From Ornithinimicrobium cavernae (lineage in GTDB: Bacteria; Actinomycetota; Actinomycetes; Actinomycetales; Dermatophilaceae): DNA of 64,000 nucleotides. The stretch covers positions 62,001 through 126,000 of the forward strand of contig NZ_QDDJ01000016.1 in the NCBI RefSeq assembly GCF_003121625.1, in the 5' to 3' direction. Both the position numbers and the translations under genes were made by a program. The notes beneath the pieces are model-generated. The model made no database searches and was not told where the DNA came from. It saw only the letters and a list, made by a program, of their open reading frames with translations. Below are positions 1 to 7,569 of this stretch, in pieces; position 1 is the stretch's first letter; the number at the start of each line of letters is the position of its first letter.

Positions 1-191
1 CCGCTCTCGCCGGGCTCGTGGACGCCCGGCCCACGCCCGCCAGTGCACTGACCTACACCGCCCCGTCCGAGGACGGTTCGGTGGAGCAGCGCCGTGGCTC
101 GGGAGACGGCTCGACCCTGACGCGCGCGCGGGCCGCCCAGGCGGACTCGGGCAACCGCGCCGACCGCCGGAAGGCGCGCAAGGGGAAGTAG
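1..191 (+). CDS. secA: Preprotein translocase SecA, C-terminal fragment
   Basis: Only the last 62 codons are in the window; the frame begins at base 3 and ends with TAG at 189-191. The fragment carries LTYTAPSEDGSVEQR followed by a basic tail NRADRRKARKGK. Actinobacterial SecA1 proteins, for example that of M. tuberculosis, have the equivalent LTYSGPAEDGS segment and a basic Arg/Lys-rich C-terminus, and this is the basis of the call. SecA is the cytoplasmic ATPase that drives unfolded preproteins through SecYEG. No ATPase motor is visible, so the identification rests on the tail and on the downstream order of Rv3235-like, WS/DGAT, pdtaS and whiB1 genes, which resembles the mycobacterial secA1 neighbourhood. 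Confidence 0.75.
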   Translation, partial: ALAGLVDARPTPASALTYTAPSEDGSVEQRRGSGDGSTLTRARAAQADSGNRADRRKARKGK

Positions 192-277
192 GCGACGGCG
201 GAAACCCCGGTCGCCGGTCACCGGCTCCAGCGAGCAGTGCGCGCTCACCGCGGCGGAGCGGGCTGCCTCGACAAGGG

Positions 278-306
278 TTGCCGCTTTACCAAATCTTGAC
301 TAACTT
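278..306 (+). promoter_or_regulatory. Candidate promoter of the CTPGYWKNH protein gene
   Basis: A -35-like TTGCCG (278-283) is separated by 17 bases from a -10-like TAACTT (301-306). The stretch 285-320 is strikingly AT-rich for this genome. Transcription would start near 313, about 43 bases before the ATG at 356. An alternative -35, TTGACT at 296-301, has no well-spaced -10. Confidence 0.45.
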
Positions 307-317
307 TACTTCCACGT

Positions 318-336
318 AACCTCCAGTCGGGAGGTT
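318..336 (+). other. 5'-UTR hairpin before the secreted protein gene
   Basis: AACCTCC (318-324), loop AGTCG, GGAGGTT (330-336) forms a perfect 7-bp stem. It ends eight bases before the ribosome binding site TAGGAG (344-349) of the downstream gene. The GGAGG in the 3' arm is itself ribosome-binding-site-like, so the stem may hide a decoy site or stabilise the message. The function is inferred only. Confidence 0.4.
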
Positions 337-355
337 CTCAGGGTAGGAGTTCGTC

Positions 356-832
356 ATGAAGTCAGCTCTGCGTTCTGCCTTGGCCGCGGTTGCCGCCGCG
401 GCCCTGACCGTCAGCCTGGTGCCCAGCGCCATGGCCGAGAACATCGGCCACGAGGGGTGCACGCCCGGGTACTGGAAGAACCACACGGACAACTGGGAGG
501 AGACCAGCCCCTCGATGACCGTGGGCAACCTCTACTCCGCCGCGCCGGCGTCGGTGTCCGGCTCCACGCTGGCCAGTGCGCTCAACGGCGGCGGCGGTCC
601 CGGCGTCGACGGCGCCGCCTCGATCCTCGCCAGGGCGTCCGTGGCCTCCTGGCTCAACGCCGCCCATGAGGGGCTCGGCTTCCCGTGGCGCCGCTACGAG
701 GCAGGCCTGGACGGTCGCACCGCCCTCGTCGCTGCGGTCAATGCCGCCTTCGCCTCCAGCGACCGGGCGACCATGCTGGCCCTGGCTGACACCCTGGATG
801 CCGACAACAACCTCGGGTGTCCGCTCAACTGA
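356..832 (+). CDS. Small secreted protein with CTPGYWKNH motif
   Basis: A 158-residue protein with a clear Sec signal peptide: MKSALRS, a hydrophobic Ala/Val-rich core, and a probable AMA cleavage site near residue 27. The mature protein opens with GCTPGYWKNH (about residues 34-43), a motif seen in many otherwise unrelated bacterial and fungal secreted or surface proteins whose function is not established. The rest is Ala/Gly/Ser-rich and ends in GCPLN, so the mature form has one cysteine near each end that could pair. The start ATG has a strong TAGGAG site. No cell-wall sorting signal or membrane anchor is visible, so it is probably released. It is monocistronic, followed by a strong stem-loop. 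I do not assign a function. Confidence 0.8.
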   Translation: MKSALRSALAAVAAAALTVSLVPSAMAENIGHEGCTPGYWKNHTDNWEETSPSMTVGNLYSAAPASVSGSTLASALNGGGGPGVDGAASILARASVASWLNAAHEGLGFPWRRYEAGLDGRTALVAAVNAAFASSDRATMLALADTLDADNNLGCPLN

Positions 833-851
833 CCGGTCAGCCCCACAGCCT

Positions 852-899
852 GTCGGTCCACACCGCTCGGCGCCCTGACGTCGAGCGGCGTGGACCGAC
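852..899 (+). terminator. Stem-loop terminator between convergent genes
   Basis: An 18-base arm starting GTCGGTCCAC (852-869) pairs with 882-899 with a single G-T wobble, leaving a 12-base loop. There is no T-tract, which is common for actinobacterial terminators. It sits between the plus-strand secreted protein gene and the minus-strand Rv3235-like gene and can serve both. Confidence 0.7.
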
Positions 900-904
900 G
901 CCCT

Positions 905-957
905 GTCAGCCCAGCTCGAGAGTCGCTGGCCGACGCGGCGTCAGCCCAGCTCGAGAG
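905..957. repeat. 18-bp direct repeat at the 3' end of the Rv3235-like gene
   Basis: GTCAGCCCAGCTCGAGAG occurs at 905-922 and again at 940-957, a period of 35 bases. The second copy contains the stop codon and last codons of the minus-strand Rv3235-like gene. The first copy lies just beyond the stop, so it looks like a short tandem duplication of the gene end. Confidence 0.7.
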
Positions 958-1516
958 CCGTGATCAGCCAGCGGCCGTCCACACCGCTCATGCGCAGGGC
1001 GAGTGCCCTGACCCGCGAGCGGTAGCCGATGACCGCCGCGACCTCGGCCACGCCGTCGATGGGTTCGCACACGCGGAGGGCCCGCACCTGCAGGGCGCCG
1101 CCGGGTCGCTGGTGGCGCTGCCGGGCCAGGATGCCCCGGCGATCGATCCGTTCCCTGATGTCGGGCGCGACCCAACGGCTGAGCTGGGACGCGGGCCGCA
1201 GCCCGTCCATCGCCTCCAGGATCGCGGTGATCAGGCGCCGCGCCCAGGCCTCGGGGTCCGGGAGGTCCAGGCGCCGCGTCGACTGGGGGCCGAAGAGCTC
1301 GTCGTGCCCCTCGCGGCGGAAGTCCACCGCCAGGGACCCCTGGACGTAGCGCGGGTCGGGCGGCTCCGGTCGCGCGCCCGGCTGCAGCGGGGGTGGCTCG
1401 TTCTCCGGGATCGCCAGGACCGTCAGGTGCCCGGCGCGGCCGCGGGGTCTGCCCGCCGTGGGGCCTGACCGGCCCGCAGGTCCGGGCCGGCTCTGCGCGA
1501 TCGGCTGCGCGCTCAT
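941..1516 (-). CDS. Rv3235 family protein
   Basis: A 191-residue protein of the actinobacterial Rv3235 family. The N-terminal half is Pro/Arg-rich and probably disordered. The C-terminal half carries the family's recognisable pattern: LRPASQLSRWVAP, then RALRVCEP, then DGRWLITALELG at the very end. The molecular function of the family is unknown. The ATG overlaps the stop of the upstream LysM gene in an ATGA arrangement (1513-1516), so the two are almost certainly translationally coupled. A longer reading upstream of this ATG exists but would run deep into the LysM gene and is unlikely. In mycobacteria the homologue also lies close to secA1. Confidence 0.75.
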   Translation of the reverse strand: MSAQPIAQSRPGPAGRSGPTAGRPRGRAGHLTVLAIPENEPPPLQPGARPEPPDPRYVQGSLAVDFRREGHDELFGPQSTRRLDLPDPEAWARRLITAILEAMDGLRPASQLSRWVAPDIRERIDRRGILARQRHQRPGGALQVRALRVCEPIDGVAEVAAVIGYRSRVRALALRMSGVDGRWLITALELG

Positions 1517-2328
1517 GACGCGACCCCGGTCGCGTGATCCGTCGCTGGGGGAGGCAGCAGGCGCATTCCGGGCAGCAGGAGGTCGGGGTCGGCACCGATC
1601 ACGTCGCGGTTGGCCGCGTGCCACCGCGGCCACTCCTGGGCGATCTGCGCGGCATCTGCCTCAGGCCCCAGGTGGTGGGCCGTGATGTCCCAGAGGGTGT
1701 CGCCCTTGTGCACCACGACGGCGTCGGGCTCCGCGGTGCCGCGGCTCACCAGGTTGATCGCGTCCCCTCCGGGTCCCGGCCCCCGGGGTGGGGACGTGGG
1801 GCGCCATCCGGGCTCGGGTGCCTGTGGTCCCCGGTCGGCCGCCGGCTCGGACCCGTGGTCGGCGGTCGGCGCACCGAGCGGTGCCGTCGCGACGGCACCG
1901 CTGCCCTCGGGGGCCTGCGCCTGGGCGCCCCCGGCGGAGAGCAGGACGACAGAGGCCGTGGCCAGGGCGGTGGCGACACGCGGTGCCAGCCCGGGGGTCG
2001 CGAGGCTCGCCGCCGTGCGCAGCCACGCCGCACGGTGGCCGGGCAGCACCGTCACCGCAGCCGCGAGCAGCACGAGGGCGAGCCATGCGGCGACGAGGCC
2101 GGCGGCTGCGGTCACGACGAGCTCGAGGCCGAGCGGGGCTGCGGCGACCCCCGCCGGCGTGAGCGCCGGGGCCAGGCTGGTCACGTGGTGCCAGCAGGCG
2201 GCTGCGAGCAGGCCTGCACCCCCGGCCCCCGCGACGCCGAGAACCGCGGCGCACGTCGAGACCTGCTCGTCCCCAGTCCCGGTCCCACTGCGTGTCGGCG
2301 GCCTGCTTCCGACGTCCAGTCCGTCCAT
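1513..2328 (-). CDS. LysM domain membrane protein
   Basis: About 271 residues. Three hydrophobic segments lie in the first 150 residues. They are followed by a long Pro/Gly/Arg-rich linker and a C-terminal LysM domain that begins VVHKGDTLWDIT and ends LLLPGMRLLPP. LysM modules bind N-acetylglucosamine in peptidoglycan, so the protein probably tethers the membrane to the wall. I chose the ATG at 2328 because GGGAGGGTGGG stands just before it; an in-frame ATG nine codons upstream has no such site. It forms an operon with the Rv3235-like gene (ATGA overlap). This LysM/Rv3235 pairing is recurrent in actinobacteria and suggests a shared envelope role, but the partner and process are unknown. Confidence 0.75.
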   Translation of the reverse strand: MDGLDVGSRPPTRSGTGTGDEQVSTCAAVLGVAGAGGAGLLAAACWHHVTSLAPALTPAGVAAAPLGLELVVTAAAGLVAAWLALVLLAAAVTVLPGHRAAWLRTAASLATPGLAPRVATALATASVVLLSAGGAQAQAPEGSGAVATAPLGAPTADHGSEPAADRGPQAPEPGWRPTSPPRGPGPGGDAINLVSRGTAEPDAVVVHKGDTLWDITAHHLGPEADAAQIAQEWPRWHAANRDVIGADPDLLLPGMRLLPPPATDHATGVAS

Positions 2329-2481
2329 GGTCCCACCCTCCCAAACCAGCGTCATGCGTTCGATTGCGTTCAGTTGCGGTCACTAGAAGGGTATTAGAGC
2401 GCATGCGCGGACCGTGCGCAAGAGGATCTCCGACCTGTGGACAAGGGACCGGACCCGGCAGACTGCGGCACAATCGGCCTC

Positions 2482-3042
2482 ATGCGATGGTCCGACCTGT
2501 TCGACGACCTCGAGGCGCAGCTGGCTGCCCGGGAGGCCGCCGAGCTGCGGGGCGAGGTGGCGGAGCAGACGCGCGCCGCGAGGGGGAGCGTGCGGCTCAC
2601 CGAGCGGCTGCTGGCCGATGTCGGCACCAGGGTGCGACTCGGACTGCGCGGCGGCGCCGTCCTGGAGGGCGTCCTCGGTGAGGTGGCGCAGGACTGGCTC
2701 GTGCTGGTCGAGCAGCGGTCCCCCCGGGACCACGAGGTCCTCGTGGTGACCGCGCACCTGATGACCGTCCTCGGGCTGTCTGGACGCTCCGACCAGGGGC
2801 GCATCAGTCGGGTGGAGCGTCGGCTGGACCTGCGGCACGCCCTGCGGGCTCTCAGCCGCGACCGGGCCGTGGCCCGGGTGCTCCTGATCGACGGTGAGGT
2901 GCTGACCGGGACCATCGACCGGGTGGGCGCGGACCACCTCGACCTCAGCACCCACCCCGAGGACCTGCCCCGCCGGTCGCGTGAGGTGCAGACCGTGGTG
3001 TCGGTCCCCTACAGTGCGCTGGTCTCTGTGGCACGCCGGTGA
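2482..3042 (+). CDS. Conserved actinobacterial hypothetical protein
   Basis: 186 residues starting MRWSDLFDDLEAQL. The first third is a charged, probably helical segment. The rest alternates short hydrophobic strands (VRLGLRGGAVLEGVLGEV, ARVLLIDGEVLTGTIDRV) that look like two repeats of a small beta-barrel with a GxxxxGxxxxV pattern, reminiscent of Sm/Hfq-like or PRC-barrel folds. That resemblance is only a visual impression. There are no signal peptide, membrane segments or catalytic motifs. The ATG at 2482 follows a CACAAT box by seven bases, the leaderless spacing seen elsewhere here; an upstream in-frame ATG at 2437 would place the start before that box. Confidence 0.7.
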   Translation: MRWSDLFDDLEAQLAAREAAELRGEVAEQTRAARGSVRLTERLLADVGTRVRLGLRGGAVLEGVLGEVAQDWLVLVEQRSPRDHEVLVVTAHLMTVLGLSGRSDQGRISRVERRLDLRHALRALSRDRAVARVLLIDGEVLTGTIDRVGADHLDLSTHPEDLPRRSREVQTVVSVPYSALVSVARR

Positions 3043-3128
3043 CGCGTGAGCTGGGGGACCGGAGGCCCCGCAGCTGCACCGGCATCGAGGCCCGGGCGGT
3101 GTGGTCCAGCAGCCGGGTCAGTGACCGG

Positions 3129-3380
3129 TCAGGAGCCCTCGCCCCGCGCGTCGGCGGGAGGCACCTGCGCCTCGCTGTTGGTGCGCTCGATGGCCTCCCG
3201 GGTCTCGGCATACATGCGCTCGATGTAGTCCTCGAGCATGCTGACCTCGACCCGCCAGACGCCTCGGCCACCGATCTTCACAGCCGGCAGGGAGCCGCTG
3301 CGCACCAGCGCCTTGGTCTGCGCCATCGTGATGTTCAGGGTCTCCGCGACATCGGTCAGGGTCAGGAACCGTGGCTCCAC
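3129..3380 (-). CDS. Excisionase-family helix-turn-helix DNA-binding protein
   Basis: An 83-residue protein with a MerR/excisionase-type helix-turn-helix: FLTLTDVAETLNITMAQTKALVRSG, then LPAVKIGGRGVWRVE, the typical wing. A helical tail (LEDYIERMYAETRE) follows. The start is taken as the GTG at 3380, which gives the usual VEPRFLTL opening of this family; the reading frame continues far upstream without family similarity. Short proteins of this type are widespread in actinobacteria next to secA/cpaB-like genes, and their DNA targets are not known. It lies between a hypothetical gene and the divergent CpaB-like gene, whose promoter region it may control. Confidence 0.75.
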   Translation of the reverse strand: MEPRFLTLTDVAETLNITMAQTKALVRSGSLPAVKIGGRGVWRVEVSMLEDYIERMYAETREAIERTNSEAQVPPADARGEGS

Positions 3381-3559
3381 GGGGCAGCTCCATCCGGTCA
3401 CAGGAACGCCGGGGTGGCGAACCTTGACGGGGATTTTACTTCGTGTGGGTGGTCCGTGCTGCAGCCCTGTGGACAAGATGAGCGGCACCCGCTGGAGGCG
3501 CACTACCGTGGCCACCGGCAGAGCACGACGAGCGAGCACGGCTCGCGCGAGGGGGAGAT

Positions 3560-4231
3560 GTGAGGGGCGCAGACCGGCAGGAGCAGGACCTCGTGCCCAC
3601 GGCGCGCCGGCTGCGCCGGCCCGGCTGGCGGGACACCCGGCTGCTCGTGGGGGCGCTCCTCGTGCTCGTGTCCATCGCCGGTGGCGTGCGGGTGGTGGCC
3701 GCGCTCGACGAGAGCACCCCGGTGTATGCGGCGGCGCGCCCCCTCCTGCCCGGCCAGGAGATCGTGACCGAGGACCTGGTCCCCGTGAACGTGCGGATGG
3801 AGGCACCCCTGGCCCACTACGTGGACGCCACGCAGGCGCTCGCCGAGGGCACGGTCGCCCTCCGGCAGGTCGGCGAGGGTGAGCTGATCCCTGCGGAGTC
3901 GCTCGGCAGCGCGAGCCAGGCGCACGACAAGACGGTCACCGTGCCGATCGACCCGGCCACCGCACAGACGTTCACGGTCGGCACCGTCGTCGACGTCTGG
4001 GTGAGCCGGCGCGACCCCGACCAGACGGGCACGGCCTACCTGGAGCCGGAGCTGCTGCTGAGCCGCGCCGTCGTCGCACGGACCCCGAGCACCTCCAACG
4101 GGCTGGGCATGGGGATCGGCCGGGCAGCGGTCCAGGTGGTGGTGCCCGCCGACCGCGTGGGAGACGTCATCTCCAGCGTCGACCAGGAGGCCAAGGTCAC
4201 GCTGGTGCCCGCACCGGGCGCGGCAGGGTGA
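3560..4231 (+). CDS. SAF domain protein (CpaB/RcpC-like)
   Basis: 223 residues with one transmembrane segment near residues 28-48 (LLVGALLVLVSIAGGVRVVA), then a SAF domain (about residues 55-120: VYAAARPLLPGQEIVTEDLV) and a beta-rich extracytoplasmic C-terminus. SAF domain proteins of the CpaB/RcpC type help assemble Flp/Tad pili. The GTG start follows GGGGGAG. The next gene, 40 bases downstream, encodes a CpaE-like ATPase, and pairing with CpaE supports a Tad-related origin. No secretion ATPase (CpaF), TadB/C or pilin gene is in the window, so this may be a solitary pair with a different envelope role. Confidence 0.75.
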   Translation: MRGADRQEQDLVPTARRLRRPGWRDTRLLVGALLVLVSIAGGVRVVAALDESTPVYAAARPLLPGQEIVTEDLVPVNVRMEAPLAHYVDATQALAEGTVALRQVGEGELIPAESLGSASQAHDKTVTVPIDPATAQTFTVGTVVDVWVSRRDPDQTGTAYLEPELLLSRAVVARTPSTSNGLGMGIGRAAVQVVVPADRVGDVISSVDQEAKVTLVPAPGAAG

Positions 4232-4271
4232 GCCCCGCCGTGGCCCCACGGGTCCGCGCGCTGGAGGCACC

Positions 4272-5615
4272 GTGAGCCTGCCGCTCCTGACCGCGGTGAC
4301 CCCTCGCTACGAGGCCGACCTGACGACCCGGCTCGGCAGCAGCAGGGCGGTGCACGTCGTGCGTCGCTGCGCCGACCTCGCCGAGCTGCTCGGTGCCGCG
4401 GCCGCCGGCATCGGTCAGGTCGCGGTCGTGTCGGCGGAGCTGAGGGGACTCGACCGGGAGGCGATCCGGCAGCTGCAGGCCGCGCACCTGCTGGTCCTGG
4501 GTGTCCACCGACCGGACGACGAGGCCGGCGAACGGATGCTGCGTCGGTGGGCCGTGCCGGTCGTGGTGCCCGTGGACGCCGACCAGACCGTGCTCGACGC
4601 CGCCCTCGCCGAGCTGTTGGACACCGGGGCGGGGGAGGAGCCTGCCGGGGCGACCACCGGTCCGGGCCAGGCACCTGCTGGCCCGGCCCCTCGGCATACG
4701 CAGGAGGACCACGGCGACCCCGCCGGAGGGGAGGACCCGCCCCGTGGGGTGCCACCGCTCCTAGCTGACGAGCCGGGCAGGGTGGTGGCCGTGTGGGGAC
4801 CGGTGGGCTCGCCGGGCCGGAGCACGGTCGCCGTCAACCTCGCCGCGGAGCTGGCCGAGCCAGAGCACCCGGTCCTCCTTGCCGACCTCGACACCTACGG
4901 AGCCTCCGTCGCGCAGCTCCTGGCGGTGCTCGACGAGGCCCCCGGTGTGGCGGCCGCGGCGCGGGCGGCCGACCAGGGCACGCTGGACCGGGCCGGGCTC
5001 AACCGGATGACCCCCGAGGTGACGGCCGGGCTGCGGGTGCTCACCGGCATGCCCCGGCCCGACCGCTGGACCGAGCTGCGGGAGCACGCTGTCCAGGACG
5101 TCCTCGCCGTGTGTGCCGCGACCGTTCCGCTCACGGTGGTCGACACCGGGTTCTGTCTGGAGGCCGACGAGGAGCTGAGCTTCGACACCACGGCTCCGCG
5201 GCGCAACGGCGCCACCCTCGCCGCGCTCGACGTCGCCGACCACGTCGTGGTGGTCGGCTCCTCCGACCCGGTGTCGCTGCAGCGTCTGGTCCGCGGCCTC
5301 GACCAGCTCGCCGAGGTCTCGGCGGCGCCCACGACGGTCGTGGTCAACCGCCTGCGCGCCGGCGCGGTCGGCAAGGATCCCGCGCGACGGGTCCGCGAGG
5401 CGCTGGAGCGCTTCGCCGGCCTCACGGACCTGGTCCTGGTCGCCGATGACCAGGACGGCGTCGATGCCTCCGTGCTCGCCGGGCGGACCCTGCGGGAAGC
5501 GCGCCCCACGAGCCCTGCCAGGGCCGGGCTGCGCGAGCTCGCCGCCCGGGTCGGTGGCCGCGACCTCGCCCCGCTGAGCCAGAGCCGGCTGGCGCGTCGG
5601 CGAGCACGGGTCTGA
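4272..5615 (+). CDS. CpaE-like MinD/ParA-type ATPase
   Basis: 447 residues. The N-terminal 140 residues resemble the degenerate receiver-like domain of CpaE proteins. A Gly/Pro/acidic linker follows, and then a MinD/ParA ATPase domain from about residue 170. The deviant Walker A reads GPVGSPGRSTVAVNLA, lacking the usual KGG start but keeping the Arg/Ser-Thr end; LLADLDTYG and TVVDTG follow as the Walker A' and B-like segments. CpaE localises the Tad pilus machine to the cell pole. The GTG start at 4272 has a GGAGG site. It forms an operon with the SAF protein and is followed 12 bases later by the WS/DGAT gene. The Walker A lysine is replaced by Arg, so ATP hydrolysis is uncertain. Confidence 0.7.
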   Translation: MSLPLLTAVTPRYEADLTTRLGSSRAVHVVRRCADLAELLGAAAAGIGQVAVVSAELRGLDREAIRQLQAAHLLVLGVHRPDDEAGERMLRRWAVPVVVPVDADQTVLDAALAELLDTGAGEEPAGATTGPGQAPAGPAPRHTQEDHGDPAGGEDPPRGVPPLLADEPGRVVAVWGPVGSPGRSTVAVNLAAELAEPEHPVLLADLDTYGASVAQLLAVLDEAPGVAAAARAADQGTLDRAGLNRMTPEVTAGLRVLTGMPRPDRWTELREHAVQDVLAVCAATVPLTVVDTGFCLEADEELSFDTTAPRRNGATLAALDVADHVVVVGSSDPVSLQRLVRGLDQLAEVSAAPTTVVVNRLRAGAVGKDPARRVREALERFAGLTDLVLVADDQDGVDASVLAGRTLREARPTSPARAGLRELAARVGGRDLAPLSQSRLARRRARV

Positions 5616-5627
5616 CACGATGGGGCC

Positions 5628-7043
5628 GTGCTAGACCGACTGACCCCCGTCGACTCCTCCTTCCTGTATCTCGAGGGGCCGGTCACTGCCATGCACGTCG
5701 GTTCCGTCCTCGTCTTCCAGAACCCTGAGGCGGGCTTCGACTACGACACCCTGCTCGACCTCGTCGCCAACCGGATCGCCTACGTCCACCGCTACCGTCA
5801 GCGGGTCCGCCAGGTGCCTGCCGGACTCGGCGGACCCGTGTGGGTGGACGACGCAGACTTCGACCTGGCCTACCACGTGCGTCGCTCCGGCCTACCGCGA
5901 CCGGGCACGATGGAACAGCTGGCCGAGTTCGTCGCCCGCATCCAGTCGCGACGGCTGGACCGCGCCCGACCGCTCTGGGAGATCTACCTGGTCGAGGGGC
6001 TGGAGGACGACCGGTTCGCCCTGGTCACCAAGACCCACCAGGCCATGGTGGACGGTGTCCACGGGCTGGATATCGGACAGGTCATCCTGGACGAGGCCGC
6101 GGGGGACGTGGTGCCGATCGTGCAGACCTGGAGCCCCTCACCGGAGCCCAGCGACGTCGAGCTCATCACCCGCTCGGCGATCACCACCGCGACCTCTCCC
6201 CGGCGCCTGTGGGACGGCCTCCGCGCGGGTGTGCAGGACCTGCGGCACACGGGTGCGCGGGTCGCGGAGGTCGCCCAGCAGGCGGGGACCGCGCTGGTGC
6301 GCACCGCTGCCAGCCCGGCGCCGGACACGCCCCTCAACGGGCCGGTGGGCGCCGCCAGACGGGTGCACCTCATCGACCTCGACCTGGAGGACTTCCGCCA
6401 GGTCCGCCGCCGGAGGTTCGGGGCCGGGGACCTCGGCCACGTCACGGTGAACGACGTCGTCCTCGCCACGCTCACCGGTGCGCTCCGCGAGTGGCTGATG
6501 ACGCGGGGGGAACCGATCAGCGCCTCCAGCAGTTTGCGGGCGATGGTGCCGCTGTCCGTGGAGGACGTCGAGGGCGAGTCCCGTGTCGGGGGACCGGTCG
6601 TCGCCCTGTTCGTCGACCTGCCGATCGGGGAACCGAGCCCCGCGATGCGGCTGCAGCAGGTCAGCTACCGCATGGGCAAGCAGCTGCGCGACGGACGCGC
6701 CATCGGCGCCGCCGGCATCGCCGGTCTCGCCGGTTTCGCCGCGCCGACCCTGCACTCGATGGCGGCGCGGGCGGCCAGTGCGATGTCGCGCCGGGTGTTC
6801 AACCTGGTCATCAGCAACGTGCCGGGTCCGCAGGACGCCCGGTTTGCCGGACCCGCCCGGCTGGAGGCGACCTATCCCGTGATCCCGCTGGCCCAGGGGC
6901 AGGCGCTGGCGATCGGGCTGACCTCCTACGACGGCCGGGTCTACCTCGGGCTCAACGCCGACCGTGATGCCATGCCCGACCTCGGCGTGCTGGCCGAGTG
7001 CATCGACTCGGCGCTCGCCGAGCTCGTCGCCGACGACGACTGA
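5628..7043 (+). CDS. Wax ester synthase/diacylglycerol acyltransferase family protein
   Basis: 471 residues, the usual length for bacterial WS/DGAT enzymes, which join an acyl-CoA to a fatty alcohol or diacylglycerol to make storage lipid. The opening LTPVDSSFLYLEGPVTAMHVG and the C-terminal VFNLVISNVPGPQDARFAG are classic. The active-site motif HHxxxDG is changed: residues 137-143 read HQAMVDG, so the second His, the general base in this superfamily, is Gln. It may therefore be inactive on usual substrates or use another residue. The GTG follows CACGAT by six bases, a leaderless-type spacing. A homologue lies near secA1 in mycobacteria (Rv3233c/Rv3234c). The DUF6912 gene follows 11 bases later. 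Confidence 0.85.
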   Translation: MLDRLTPVDSSFLYLEGPVTAMHVGSVLVFQNPEAGFDYDTLLDLVANRIAYVHRYRQRVRQVPAGLGGPVWVDDADFDLAYHVRRSGLPRPGTMEQLAEFVARIQSRRLDRARPLWEIYLVEGLEDDRFALVTKTHQAMVDGVHGLDIGQVILDEAAGDVVPIVQTWSPSPEPSDVELITRSAITTATSPRRLWDGLRAGVQDLRHTGARVAEVAQQAGTALVRTAASPAPDTPLNGPVGAARRVHLIDLDLEDFRQVRRRRFGAGDLGHVTVNDVVLATLTGALREWLMTRGEPISASSSLRAMVPLSVEDVEGESRVGGPVVALFVDLPIGEPSPAMRLQQVSYRMGKQLRDGRAIGAAGIAGLAGFAAPTLHSMAARAASAMSRRVFNLVISNVPGPQDARFAGPARLEATYPVIPLAQGQALAIGLTSYDGRVYLGLNADRDAMPDLGVLAECIDSALAELVADDD

Positions 7044-7054
7044 AGGAGACAGCA

Positions 7055-7492
7055 ATGGCAGTGATCCCGCAGCAGATCCGGTGCTACCTCCCCCTCACCG
7101 CAGGCCAGGTGGAGGAGCTCCACGAGCAAGGCAGTATGCAGGGGGACCTGGTGGCCTTCGTCGTCACCGAGTCGGTGCGCGGGTCCGACCCGACCGGCGA
7201 CGAGGAGTCCTGGGAGTATGCCGCCCTGCAGGACGCGGCCGCCCACTGCCACGAGGCGGGCCTGCCGGTGGTCGTCGCGGCAGCGGACGTCGGGAGGGAC
7301 ACGATCGAGGACTCCGCGTCCACCGGTTCGCGCGTGACCGTGCACGGGCCGGTCAGCCTGCCGCGCATCGCCTCGCTGCACGTGGGCGACGACCTGCTCG
7401 GTGAGGTGCCAACCGTCTCAGCCGACGCGGGACTCATCGAGCTCTCCTGGTACGACGCCACCGAGCTGGCCCACGTTCGTTCCCTCCTGTGA
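7055..7492 (+). CDS. DUF6912 family protein
   Basis: 145 residues beginning MAVIPQQIRCYLPLT. The combination of an N-terminal RCYLPLTAGQ strand, GDEESWEYAALQDAA and PVVVAAADV matches what I remember of the actinobacterial DUF6912 family, which has no known function. It has no signal peptide or membrane segment, so it is cytoplasmic. The ATG has a strong AAGGAG site and follows the WS/DGAT stop by 11 bases, which implies co-transcription. A hint of a role in the same envelope/lipid operon is inference from position only. Confidence 0.7.
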   Translation: MAVIPQQIRCYLPLTAGQVEELHEQGSMQGDLVAFVVTESVRGSDPTGDEESWEYAALQDAAAHCHEAGLPVVVAAADVGRDTIEDSASTGSRVTVHGPVSLPRIASLHVGDDLLGEVPTVSADAGLIELSWYDATELAHVRSLL

Positions 7493-7569
7493 GCCTGTGA
7501 TGATGGAGTCGGAATGATGATGACGGGTCTCGACGAGGAGACCCCACAAACGACTGGAGGAGCAGCCCG

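Noticed and set aside
6998-7054. Longer start for the DUF6912 gene at 6998
   Set aside because: The extra codons lie inside the WS/DGAT gene and are Arg-rich; the ATG at 7055 has a strong AAGGAG.
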